Source of the DNA: Oryzias latipes
Taxonomy: Eukaryota > Chordata > Actinopteri > Beloniformes > Adrianichthyidae
Direction of reading: 5' to 3'
Assembly (NCBI RefSeq): GCF_002234675.1
Contig: NC_019872.2
Coordinates: 9,626,950-9,690,949 of the forward strand
Length of the DNA stretch: 64,000 nt
A model generated the notes under the pieces. It searched no databases, was not told the DNA's origin, and was given only the letters and a program-made list of their open reading frames with translations. Position numbers and translations under genes: made by a program. Shown here piece by piece: positions 51,398 to 62,398 of the stretch (positions are counted from its first letter, which is position 1; every line of letters starts with the position of its first letter).

Positions 51398-51403
51398 AAT
51401 AAA
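51398..51403 (+). terminator. uspl1 poly(A) signal (AATAAA)
   Basis: AATAAA about 285 bases past the uspl1 stop codon, the first canonical signal seen in the 3'UTR. Confidence 0.6.
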
Positions 51404-51531
51404 TGTTTTACTGTTGCATTTATTTAGTAGTGTGTAGATTTCTATGAAAAGGTCATAACATTGCAGGACAATTTTGACTATTCTGACCTGTAATGACAAG
51501 AAAAAAATTAAATTCCTAAACAAAACAGTCG

Positions 51532-51603
51532 TTCCCATACCGGGAGTCGAACCCGGGCCGCCTGGGTGAAAACCAGGAATCCTAACCGCTAGACCATATG
51601 GGA
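51532..51603 (-). tRNA. tRNA-Glu (anticodon TTC)
   Basis: A 72-base cloverleaf read on the minus strand. The acceptor stem is TCCCATA/TATGGGA with discriminator A. The D-arm is in TGGTCTAGCGGTTAGGA, which is also the A box. Anticodon stem CCTGG/CCAGG encloses loop TTTTCAC, giving anticodon TTC. The T-arm is CCCGGGTTCGACTCCCGG, which includes the B box. No intron. A T4 run about 7 bases downstream (51522-51525 on the plus strand) is a normal RNA polymerase III terminator. It sits alone between uspl1 and alox5ap. Confidence 0.97.
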
Positions 51604-52453
51604 GCTGCGAGGAGTGCCGAGGTACACTGCAAAGAAATATAGACCAACGTAATGAAGGGGACACGTATGTGTCAGATTTCAAATATCGGTTTTCTCTTTG
51701 ATCACACTCGCATATTTTAAGACGTGACAAAACCACTATGACAACATTTTCTGAATATTAAATCGGTGAAAAAGGTTAAAAGTAAGCAGACCTCCAAGCA
51801 CAACTTCAAGCGGGAATCTTATTTACTGGCGTTCTTGATTATATAAAAAACAAATTATTTCTAATAAAATGAGAACAAAGGGAGCTGCATTACCATTTTG
51901 AGACGCAGGCAGGTGCTGTTTAATCAATACGACAAAATAAACAAAGAAAAGGTATTTACTTTCAATGCGGTTTAATTTGCCACATAAACAGGAATTTGAT
52001 TATTATTATAGATATGATTATTACAAAATAATTAACGGAGGTACTTTTTATTTTTGATCCTTTATGACATTTGGACACTTGTATGTTTAAAACGTTACCT
52101 TAACTGAACTGTCAAGCGAAAACAAAGTTCATCTTTGGAGAAAACAATTATTAGAAAACCATAGTTCAAAGTAAAAACACAACTTGTGCTCACAAATGCT
52201 ATTGAAAATGTTAACCCAAGCACAAAAAAACAAGTCCACAACTTGTTAACAAACAATTCTGCATTAAGCCAGAACATTATTTACATGAAGAGGAAGCTGG
52301 AAGCCATGCGTGGGTTTGTTGGATGGAAGGCGTGAGATAAGAGATCATGCCATGTGATGTCCATCAGGCTTTAATATTGCCCCTTTTTGGATGTGAAAGA
52401 AAGAGACGCTTTGTGTCCTGCAGCCTCGTTATTTAACGGCTCTGACAGCAGGC
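51604..52453. promoter_or_regulatory. Region upstream of alox5ap
   Basis: AT-rich, without exons. The alox5ap 5'UTR and promoter should lie in the last ~150 bases, but no clear TATA box or initiator is recognisable. I see nothing else. Confidence 0.4.
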
Positions 52454-55336
52454 ATGAACTCCAGCACGGCAGTGGAAAACATTTACCTCCTGGTGATTGT
52501 AACACTCATCAGTGTTCTCCAGAACGGTAAGATCAGAGGCAAACATTTCATTTATTGGAAGATAGTTCATCACGCATTTTTTTATTTGTCTCAATTTGTG
52601 TTTGAAGCATTCTTTGCCCAGAAAGTAGAGCGGGAATGCCAGAAAGAAAACAAACACACACCCTCTTTTGAGCGAGTATCTTGTGCCAAGTAAGTGGCTT
52701 TTTCTCAATTTTATTAATGGATGAATTCTATTATTATTGTTTTTTATCTTTCATTTATTGTCATTCATTTGCTCAAATATTACTTTCATTAAAAACTCAT
52801 GGTTGAAGATAATAGACAACACAATTGTTTTAAAATGTCTAAAAATAAGGATTTCTTTAGCAAAAAGTATATATTTACTGGAGGAAACTTCAAATGAAGA
52901 AAAAACAAACAAACGAAGCAGATAAATTAGGTTTGCAGTTTACATCAGTTTCCTTACTTTAATTTGTTTTTTATCATACATCACTTTTTCATCATTCTAC
53001 GCCATTGCATTAATTTATTTTGTAAGCGATTTTGTTCTGAAGAAGCAATCCTCTTCCTGTTTTAACAGGCCTAAGCCACATCCGGTCTTCATTTGATTAT
53101 ATAAAAAAAAAGTTAGTGCAGAAAGTGTTGCAAACACTTTATTGTCAGTCATATAAGTAGTTTGAACAAGGAAAATGGAACTTTTTATAAAAAAAAATGT
53201 CATTATCAGCTCATAATTGAAACTCTTTTCGAAAAGCAACTTCAAGTATTTGTTTTGGTGATTTAATCTAAGAAAGCTTACACTTTCATGCACGTTTGGA
53301 GGTTTTAAAAATATTAAAAGTCTAAATGTCTTTTACATGACAAAGAAATAAAAACATAGGTTTGAAATGAAATCCCAGTTTGAATCCAGCTCCTTGTCCT
53401 GGAAAGGTTGGATGTGATCATGTATTTTCCCAGACTGTTGCAGCCGATTGCACCACCCTCTCTGCTAACACACAGAACACGCTCAGTTTTTCCTGGCTCT
53501 CCACGTCTGGATTTTGTAGCTCATGAATTCTTAAATACAGAGGCTTTTCTTTCTCTCTCTTGTGCCACTTCTGCTTTGTAGTTTCACAACATTTCCTGAT
53601 AGCCATCTAGCCCCCACTGTGATCAGTGATTGCTCCAGCCGCTTATTGCAGGTGACTTCCAAGAAATGTGCTAATTACAGTTCCCTCTTTTTTTTTCTTT
53701 TTTTTCTCTCCAGCCGTAACTGCATGGATGCTTACCCTACTTTCCTGGCAGTCATGTGGTGCGCTGGGGTTTGTCTCAGTCAAGGTAATCATTTAACAAT
53801 GTGGAGACAACAGTGTGTTTGTTCTAAGCTCACACCCAAACTGAGCCAAATTCTGCTATGATTTCACTGTTTTGTATGAGTTTATTTATTTATTTATTTT
53901 AACAAGATGGGTGGGATATTTAAAACATTTTTGGCATGCTTTAATGCAAACATCTTTGAAGGAATGCACTGGTTTCTGGAGCTCTGTAGATTCTACTGTT
54001 GTGAGATGCAACAAGTCCAGTTGTAAAGCATAGCTAAATATTCCACAGCCAAGCGTCGGTGGTTCTGTAATAAAGAGGAAGTGGTTGGGACTGACAGCCA
54101 CAAAGCAGTAGGCCATGTAAATAGGCAGAGTGCGGTCAGCGGTGAATGCACGGAGGTAGACAACTTTCTGCAAAATGCTGCTTTACCTTGCAGAAAACTT
54201 AATACTGTTTAACTGTAATAGCTGCAAAGGGTGGACCAACATCCAATTACAGACCCACTCTGATCATCTTTTGATCTATTCTAAAAGCTTTCTCAGTCGT
54301 ATTTTGACTACGATTCTGTGGTTTCTAGCCACAAAAAAAAAAGTCATTTTCTAAGGACAGTTTATGCAGAGCGGCATTCGTTCATTCAAAATTTGCTTCC
54401 GAGTTGTGGGCGGGACGGCTGACGCGGAGCAACCCCCGTCTTCCCCTCCCCAATGGTGAGAGTTCTCTGTTTAAACAGAGCAGGGAGATTGTGGCCCGTT
54501 CAGTGTTTTTCATTAGATCACTAATAAGCTCTTTTACAAACAGAATTGTTTGTCTGCTCTCGATTTCCAACAAAGAAATTCAATATTTAGCTCAATTTTC
54601 CTATTATATGTCTCCCATCAACAGAAAAAAATGCCACAAGAACATTTAGAAACAATAAACAAAATATTTAAACCCTATGGATTATGAATGGGAGGTTACT
54701 TAAGGTCACGTATACAAAGGCAGAAATGCTAATTCTTTTGATAAAACCTGTATGCCCGAAATTTTTTCTTGTCTGTTGTGTCCATTTATCCCAAAATGGA
54801 TAAACAAAGTCCACCATTTATTCAAACAGGAACCACATCTTCCCGTAAAAGGATTAGGGGAAGCCCCATGCAAATGCCCCAAATAAAGCATGTAAACACG
54901 GAATTGTACATCATCTCCAGCCTCTTTAGCTTAGCACATGCGTGTTTGAAGTAAAGGGGGGGAAAAAAATCTTAACAAAACAACTTTCTACTTGAAGCGC
55001 CTGCTGCATTTGCTGGGATCATCTACCTACTGGTCAGACAGAAATACTTCATTGGATATCTGGGAGATACTTCTCAAAGGTTAGATGATTCTTTAAGTCC
55101 AAACTCTTTAAAAAAAAAAGAAAAAAGAAGATTTGTTAAGAAGCAGTGTCTAATCAGCTTTGTGGCCTTGCAGCACGCCAGGCTACATGTTTGGAAAACG
55201 CATCATCGGCTTCCTGCTCCTGATGTGCATCCTGGGAATCTTTAACTTCCTGCTGTGCCGCTACTATGGAAGCGACTACAAGGAATACACGGAGACCATC
55301 ACGAACGCTGCGTCTGCTCTTCTGCTGCTCCCTTAG
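52454..55336 (+). CDS. alox5ap: Arachidonate 5-lipoxygenase-activating protein (FLAP)
   Basis: FLAP is a trimeric MAPEG-family membrane protein of the nuclear envelope and ER that presents arachidonate to 5-lipoxygenase for leukotriene synthesis. Five exons: 52454-52526, 52608-52689, 53714-53784, 54998-55079 and 55174-55336. All have GT-AG borders and compatible phases, giving 156 residues (human 161). Diagnostic blocks are IVTLISVLQN (helix 1), FFAQKVE, NCMDAYPTFLAVMW (helix 2), PAAFAGIIYLLVRQKYF(I)GYLG (helix 3), TPGYMFGKRII and FNFLLCRYYGSD (helix 4). The first cytosolic loop is about six residues shorter than human, between KVERE and SFERV. Intron 3 holds repeat family A copy 4. Confidence 0.97.
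54250..54662 (+). repeat. Interspersed repeat family A, copy 4
   Basis: In alox5ap intron 3. It shares CCCACTCTGATCATCTTTTGATCT, CTACGATTCTGTGGTT, GAGTTGTGGGCGGGACGG, GACGCGGAGCA and GAGCAGGGAG.TTGTGGCCCG with the other copies, and ends in AAAATGCCACAAGAACAT. It is the best second copy for building a consensus. Confidence 0.65.
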
Positions 55337-55462
55337 CTTGTCCCCAAACTTACAGTCAACTTTGAACCCATGAAACGGCTTACTTGAGTGAAAACATGAA
55401 ATTCTTTATTGCAACAAAATGAGATGTCTTTGCATAAAAACAAACGAAAAATGTGCAAGCAT

Positions 55463-55468
55463 TTTATT
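55463..55468 (-). terminator. medag poly(A) signal (AATAAA)
   Basis: AATAAA on the minus strand, about 140-165 bases past either possible medag stop codon. It lies inside the alox5ap 3'UTR. Confidence 0.45.
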
Positions 55469-55498
55469 AATAATTTACACCCATGAATTGTAAAAAAA

Positions 55499-55504
55499 AA
55501 TAAA
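55499..55504 (+). terminator. alox5ap poly(A) signal (AATAAA)
   Basis: AATAAA 163 bases past the alox5ap stop, in an A-rich context. It would place the transcript end near 55515-55530, beyond the medag signal read on the other strand. Confidence 0.5.
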
Positions 55505-55629
55505 ATTACGGAATGTAAATTTACTAGTAAAAATGGTTCTATTTGTGCAAAAAAATAAGTGTTTTAGCCATCTTCATACCAACCAGAGGTTATTTTTCTG
55601 TTCTTGTTACGCATTGGTGCCTCCAACAA

Positions 55630-56943
55630 TCAGTAGGTGTGGACTATAGTCCCAACGGCAGTCCTCAAAGGTAGGGAGGTAGTCTCCTGACATGAACAAC
55701 TTTGGAAAAACTCCTTCCACCAACTTTTATTGAAGGCATCAGCTCCAATTCCCATGAAAAACAGTGGCATCATGTCACCCTTAGCTATGATGAGAGATAA
55801 AGATATGACATCAACCAGGTGTCCGGTGATACATAGGACATATATAAATCGGGAAAATACAATGTCTTGCCTTAAATGTCCGTTTGCTATAACCGAACCA
55901 GTGTGGGAAGTCAAACAGGGCGTCCGATTCATATTTGAGGGTGAAGGAGGCGTCCCTCCAGACAGGCTCGGTTCTCATGGGGTGTTCAGCTGTCCAGGTT
56001 TCCAGAGCTTCCACTATGTCAATCTGAAACCGTTTTTTCCCCAGTTAGATCCAATTAAATCTCAGAAAAGCAATAGCACTCACATCCACCCAGTAGCTCT
56101 CTCCAGCCACGGAGGAGATGGTCCGGTCCAAGCCTCTCTCCATCTGCCACTTCAGAAAAGGCTCGCTGCTGTCAATGGACACCACATACTGCATCCCAGC
56201 TAAAAACAGATTTTGTTTTTTTAAAAGAAGAGGACAATCATCAATTGCAGACTGAAAAAAAAAATGTTTGTGACCTAAATAATGCAATACCACCATAAAT
56301 TAACCCCACCCATGAGCAAACAAGTTAAGGATGAGTCACCAAAGCTATAAAAATCCCACTGACCACAGAGTCTAGTTCCAAAAAAGCACATCAACAATTT
56401 AGGTGATTGCTGATTCGCTCAGTGTGGATGTAAATGAAGTGAGACTATGGCATCCTAATGGGGTTAGAAGGTTACCTCTGAGGTCTCTTGGTTTTTTCTT
56501 GGTGACTGATGGGGTTTGGCTGCAGGCGGTCACAAGCAGATAGATCCTCTTGGTCAACAGGCTCTGGCGCACACGACTATACTCCCATAAGTTGCGCATC
56601 TTGACTTTTCTGTAAGAGAATCCCGTTAAAGTTAGGGGGATTCGGCAAATTTCTTTGAGCAAAATTGGTTTTTCACGCACCTTCCCAGCGAGTTCTGGAA
56701 AGTGATCTTCCCGCTGCAGAACTGGAAGTCGTCGATCAGCACCAGGTTGGTGTCATCGTCGCTGTGGACTCGGTGGTGGGAGCCGATGGTCTCCACGGAG
56801 AATCCCGCCGGAGGGCCACGCAGGAATTCCCCCACTTCTGTCACTGTCATGCGGCGGGGAGACAGCGGGCTCATCTTGCCACGTTGGTTCTCGCGCACCT
56901 CCAGCTGTGAGGTGCCACGGTTTGACAAGTTTGTCGAGTTCAT
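55630..56943 (-). CDS. medag: Mesenteric estrogen-dependent adipogenesis protein
   Basis: MEDAG promotes adipocyte differentiation; its biochemical role is not well defined. Five exons on the minus strand: 56943-56681, 56609-56476, 56199-56084, 56023-55871 and 55779-55630, giving 271 residues (human 303). Family matches are GLDRTISSVAGESY (human GMDMVISSVIGESY) and SDALFDFPHWFGYSKRTFK (human ADALFDFFYWFGLSNSVVK). The N-terminal exon aligns only loosely. The last intron starts with GC (TTTAAG|GCAAG) and ends CTAAG. The last exon is less certain: the frame that follows the splice ends at 55630. A second frame over the same bases, ending TAA at 55607-55609, also looks coding, so a single-base indel in the TTTTT run near 55708 is suspected. 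The first exon and the four before the end are solid; the C-terminus is not. Confidence 0.85.
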
Positions 56944-58425
56944 GACCCGACTTCCGCTTTTTGTCTACCAAAATAAAATGACCAACAACAAAAGAGTACT
57001 GTGAACATGAAAACAACAGTTTGCTCAATAAAATAATTAAAATGCACCGAACTTCTATAGCAAGAATGAGTGGAAAATGTAAGTTGATAAAAAAACATTA
57101 AACAAATAAGAAACGTTTAAGGATTTTATAAAATAGAAAGTTATAAAGTAAGCTCAAAGTAAAAGTGCAGATTTAAACTTTAGAATAAAAACACATCAAA
57201 TGTAGCTAGAAACATGTGGGTCTTTAACTTAAATAAACTGAATGTTTTAGCTGATCTAAAGCTTTCTGAAATCTATAACAAAGGATTCAGTTAAGTGGCC
57301 TCTATTTTTACTGCTTCATCAGGGTCAAAGAGATTTGTTGGTATATTTCCCTGCTTGTTCAAAGCAAACACCACTCCATACAATCCCATACAAACTCTCT
57401 CCTACATGTACTGGTAGTTTGAAATCTTTCTTTAACCAATGAGGGTTTGGCTGTGAGCGAGAGAGCTCATGTAACCACATAAAACTCAAAGTCCAATTTT
57501 TAAAATGCTATTTTTTTCAATTTCTTTCTATTTTAGTGTCTCCTGGTTGATGCTTTATTGCTTGTGTTTGTTTTGACCACTGTAGTAGTAATTTGAACTA
57601 TTTATATATTTAGAAAGTCAGTTCATATGTCATGAAACAAAACAGTTAAACAACAGAAAAAAGACAAAAAAAAAGTAAAACTATAAAAGAAGATTTCAAA
57701 AGTTGTTATTCAAACAGGCATTTACTAAGAATTAGAAGAGTAACAAAAACACAAGTAAGCATGGTTTGAATGACTTTTTTGTAGATAAATAAAAAGGAAC
57801 TAAGAGTACTGAAATTAGACAAAAATTAATAATTCATTGCTTCTACAACACAGAATAATTTGATTAATACATTTTTCAAAACGGGGCTTTTATTCTGAAA
57901 TTTGACTTATGCTACTGTTGAGGCAGGCAGTTATAATGCTTGTGACTTTGTGGCGCAGTAAAACGATTTACAGGGCTGTGAAATGAAAACTGTGGCTTCA
58001 CCCAAACAGTTTCACAGTTTTCTGATAATTTTTTTGGATTGTTAAAGTTGTATTTAAAGTGTAATTTAAGCAAAACCTAAAATGAATCCCTAAATGAATA
58101 TCTTTAAATTAGCAGGAAAGCTTGACTCATTATCTCGGTAAACAAAATGAGCTCATCAAATATTTTATGCGTGTGTGTTCGTGCGGGGGTTCGTAAGTTC
58201 AATAAAATTTGAACTACCTAGAAACGCTATAAATAATTTGTAAGTGTCACAAAGGGTTATTACCTTATCGATGTTTTAAATTAAACGTCAGAATAGTGCA
58301 GCCCGTTTCTAAACATCGTCCACTAGAGGTCGCTGCAGTCTCGCTTTCTACAGTCAATCCAGCTAATTCTGGTATGTAGCTAACCTGTTTTATCTGCGGG
58401 GATCAAACCCAACTAGACAGGAGTG
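56944..58425. other. medag-b3glct intergenic region
   Basis: Divergent gene pair with about 1.5 kb between start codons. Mostly AT-rich with no exon. The GC-richer last ~130 bases hold the b3glct 5' region. Confidence 0.6.
58319..58335 (+). promoter_or_regulatory. CTCF-like motif near b3glct start
   Basis: CCACTAGAGGTCGCTGC differs by one base from the core consensus CCACTAGAGGGCGCTG. It lies about 100 bases upstream of the b3glct ATG. The same word is frequent in fish repeats, so binding is unproven. Confidence 0.35.
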
Positions 58426-60937
58426 ATGTCCCGCCATGTAAACGTCAACAAACAAAGAGTGGTTGCTGCACTTTTTCTTCTTCTCCATCATCTCGGTGAG
58501 TAAAGTGAATGCCTCCGACATTGGATGTTAGCTTTGTGGCTAAACAAAGCTACGCACTTTGCTGCAGAGCGGAAGCTACGAAACGGACGTAGGATAGATT
58601 CTTCTTTCAAAGCAATACATATCAAAATTCAGTTAAAGTGCGTAATAACCTCAAACTTTTAAATATAAAGTTAAATAAAGTGGGTCTTTAAATTTTTCAT
58701 TTACCTGGTTATGGCTGTAAATTGGCTTAAGTAAGTGATTGTTTTTATTTTTAATATTTGATATTATTATTGAAGTATTTTATTTTGATAATGTAAAACA
58801 AAAACGTGCTGATGGCCAACTTGACCCTGCAACAGATTTTGATTATAATTTTTAAACTACATGTTTAACGTTCGCGATAAGTGTTGATACCTAACTTATT
58901 GTCGAACATGATAATAATATTAATATTAAGCAAAAACAATAAGGGGTTTAAATGGGTTTTAATGTTGAAATGTTTTTTTTTTTTCTATTATACTACAATT
59001 TTTATTCTTTAAGTCTTATTGTTCAATGCAGGTTTTCTTCCAAGTCACAGCAACAACAGGTTTAATTAGTTAGTTCTGTTCAGCTTTTTAAACACAAGTT
59101 AAGAGTCTGCATTTGAATTTTTCACCCTTTCAATTTTAATTATATATCATTTGATTTTAAAATTAATTCAGTCATGGTTCATATTCTCTTTGCTTAGTGT
59201 TCAGTGAGATTTTGTGTTTTTTTCACAGCCACAATATATTGTCAATTATACACAGCTTTCATCTATCTGTCTGTCTGTCTGTCTACTTAAGATCATTATG
59301 TTTTTATTGTCTTTTCTTTTTATGGTTGTTATTAGTCTTTTTTTTCCATTTTCTGACCAAAAGTCTTTGTCTTCTCCATTTATTTCACCAAACAATCTTT
59401 GTCCTGATAAATAATTTAAACTTAAATTTACAAAATGTAAATTTCAAGTGAACTGTTCCACATTTGTCATCTAAATTGCTGACTGTGCCACAGTTTCACA
59501 GCAGGTTTTTCTTTTACTCTTTAAAGGTTAAAAAGCACACATCCTCAAACGATACTTTATGTTCAAGTCTATTATTTCCATATGTATGAACAGTCTTATG
59601 ATCATTCTCTAGATTTATACTGAACTTTCTTTTTTTAAGGATTCTGTTTTGAAGACAAGCTCACCGGTCAATCCCATGTAAGTTCTATTAAGAGTTTTAT
59701 TGAAGATGAGCTGCTTTATGTGACACCTAACAAGTATTTTGCAACTCCTTGCAGGTAGCAGAGCACCAGGAGTTTCCTGCAAACATCTCCATAGGTGAGT
59801 AAGGCATCTAGATGGAGATGCTCTGCTGTTTTATCTGTAGGGAAGATATTTCTGGTTGTGTCATCTGTTGCAATGTTTGTACAATAAACATGGCCCCAAG
59901 TATGGGGTTACTGTACTCCATGTTATCCTGCTTTAACACACCAAATTCATTGGTTTTTGTGTCATTTATAGCTTAATGTCACTGCTTTCAAACCGTGAAT
60001 AAATAAAATTTAAAAAATGGACATGCCACTGGTTATTTGTTCACTGAAAAAGGTGAAGCAATCAGAAAAGATTCTGCTTTCTACATCATTTAACCTGAAA
60101 TAGTGTGACAGTACTTCATTAGAAACTCCCCTCTGACTTGTGGGCGGGGCCATTGGCCTGGAGCAACCCCACCCCCCTTCCCCTCCCCGTTGCTCAGAGC
60201 AGGGAGCTTGTGGCCCGCCCGACTTTTTTTTTTTTACGACACTAATAAAAGGTCTTTCAAATTTATTTTTTTTCATCTGCTCCAAATTCACATTAGATTT
60301 GAATACAGTTTTGCTCAGAAAGGCAATTTAAAACTTAGTTTTCTTGATATATGTAGTACATCTTGAGAAAAATGCCACAGGAACATGTTAAAACACCCAA
60401 AAAAATTTCATTGGAGTGGATCAATGTGGTGGGTTCACATTTGGAATAAGCTTTTGGGCTAATTCTTAATACCGGTCATTTAGTTTATTACCTTATTGGG
60501 ATAGCGTACAAATACATTAAGCTTAAAAATAAAGAAGCTTGCTCCAGATTGTAGCTTAATTTCCATAGGAATGTTTGTATAAAGATACATAATGTAAATA
60601 TCACGGCATAACTTTTTTGAGAAAACAAAACAAATATGCAGTTTGTACAGATTGTATAGCAAATGATGTATGTCTGACATATTTCTTTACCAGGCTTTGT
60701 GTTTGGAATTTTATTCTGTTTGTGTGAAGATATGAATAAATATCTTGGCTGAACCCCATCCACTGTAAATCACTCCTTTCCAAACTCCTATTTATTATTT
60801 ATTCTTTTCATCTTTTTATTTTCTCAGGGCTAGGAGACGTGGTGATAGTGATTCAGAGTCAGAGGAACTCTTACCACGCCGCTCACTGTCACCAGAAAAA
60901 AATGGAGATTCTGCAGAAGGCTGCTAAACTCGGGCAG
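58426..60937 (+). CDS. b3glct: Beta-3-glucosyltransferase, 5' part (partial, runs off the right edge)
   Basis: B3GLCT adds glucose to O-fucose on thrombospondin type 1 repeats in the ER lumen. Four coding exons in phase: 58426-58495, 59640-59677, 59755-59794 and 60828-60937, giving 86 residues. The start opens a signal-peptide-like stretch (RVVAALFLLLHHLG), then a divergent linker. Exon 4 encodes VVIVIQSQRNSYHA and ILQKAAKLGQ, matching human IVFVIQSQSNSFHA and ILKQAADLTQ. The donor at 60938 (CAG|GTAATC) leads into a long intron. No further exon is recognisable before 64000, so the catalytic domain lies outside the window. Gene identity rests mainly on exon 4 plus conserved neighbourhood. Confidence 0.88.
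59262..59285. repeat. Short (TCTG)n tract
   Basis: About five TCTG units in b3glct intron 1. Confidence 0.85.
60090..60425 (+). repeat. Interspersed repeat family A, copy 5
   Basis: In b3glct intron 3. It has TTCATTAGAAACTCCCCTCTGA, TTGTGGGCGGGGCCATTGGC, GAGCAGGGAGCTTGTGGCCC, AAAATGCCACAGGAACATG and TTTCATTGGAGTGG. The 5' block (GATCATCTTTTGATCT) is missing. Confidence 0.6.
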
Positions 60938-61060
60938 GTAATCTGCATATGACTGTATCTCTTGTTCTTAAAACTTTTCCAATGAATATTACTTTAACCA
61001 TTCCTGCAAAACAGTAAAAGTAGTGAGTTGTTTATTAAGAAAAATATATACAGTGCTTAA

Positions 61061-61403
61061 AGGGCCTATGCTATTCTTAAGCCTTTCATAGTAAAAAAAA
61101 TATCCATATATATGATAATACATTACCTTTGGCACCCAAAATAATAATAAATGTTTTATGAAATATAAATTATTTTCCTACGCGGAAGGAAGACGACACG
61201 ATATCTGAGGGTTTTGCTCCAAGTGGGGGCCGCCCATTTCACGACGTCAGCATAGAGGCGTTCTCAGCAACGTATCTGCATCCAAACTTTAGCAAAGATT
61301 GACATGCATAATGTGCATTTAAATGAAATATAAGAGAAAGGAATACAGTTCAAAATACTGCTTTGCGGTATCTTTTTGTGAGAAATTCGCATTATAATAC
61401 CCT
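61061..61403. mobile_element. TTAA-flanked MITE-like element, 343 bp
   Basis: TTAA at 61057-61060 and 61404-61407 bracket imperfect terminal repeats AGGGCCTATGCTATTCTTA and (right, reversed) AGGGTATTATAATGCGAAT. No coding sequence. Inferred to be a second, different piggyBac-like MITE family. Confidence 0.5.
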
Positions 61404-61407
61404 TTAA

Positions 61408-62227
61408 AAGTTTATTTTACCTGGTATAGGTATTTAAAGCAACGCATACATTTTTGAGGGGTTAAAACATAAAGTTTCCCTTAAAAAGAGGGTAAATATA
61501 AAGAGATTGTTAGTTATTTAAGTCAATATACCAGCTTAAAGTCAGCATTTAGGACACATCAAGGTTAACTAATAGATTATAACATAAAATGGGTTTGAAA
61601 CAAAAAGAGATGCCAGACAAAATGAATTTTCAGAGATACAAGGCAAAAACTAAAAGACACAAAAAAGAATGAAATCAATGAACAATAATTTCTGTTCGTA
61701 AAATTATTAGTAAAATGCTAGTCAAACTCTATGAAATATATATAGTAACAAATGCTTAACATACAACTGTTAGATTATTCCTTGAGTTCATCTGTATTAA
61801 GTTCATGAATAACAGATGTACTAAAAGTTAAATATTTTTATAAAAAAATTATTTTTCTGTATTTATTAAATTTTCAAGCTATTTTAATCAATTTATTTAA
61901 TAAGTTTATTGCATTTTTATTCACTAAATTTAATTTAGTTGCAAACTTTAAAAAGTTGTCTTTTTTAGTGTTTTTTTTGAGTGTGTCATTTTTTAGTTTT
62001 CAAACTGGATTTGGGCATTCAAGTGGTATCAATTTGTTCCAATAGATGTCCCTCTTGTTGCAAAGCATCGTTGTCTTCTCTGGAAGCAACTTTAATTTTT
62101 CAAAGTGCCCAAAAGATGAAAAACACAGAAATGTGATGAAACAAAACCTTTCGGAAGAAACAGGGGTTTCATTTTCAAAGTTATTAAAAAAAACAATAAA
62201 TCCTATGGCATTCTAATGACATCATTA
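61408..62227. other. b3glct intron, nothing recognised
   Basis: AT-rich intronic sequence without recognisable exon or element. Confidence 0.55.
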
Positions 62228-62231
62228 TTAA

Positions 62232-62359
62232 CCCCTTCATGCTGTCTAATGCAGATTTGCAGTATACTATTTTATGCAATTTGGCATAACATTGAATGAA
62301 AAAAACACAAAAAAATAGATTTTGTAATATAATTGTAAATAAATTCAGGCATGATTGGG
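62232..62359. mobile_element. Small TTAA-flanked MITE-like element, 128 bp
   Basis: TTAA at 62228-62231 and 62360-62363 bracket ends CCCCTTCATGC and (right, reversed) CCCAATCATGC. It lies 39 bp left of the pogo-like element. The short TIR makes this tentative. Confidence 0.45.
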
Positions 62360-62398
62360 TTAAGTGAATTTGTTCTACATGCGAAAAAATCAGAAATA

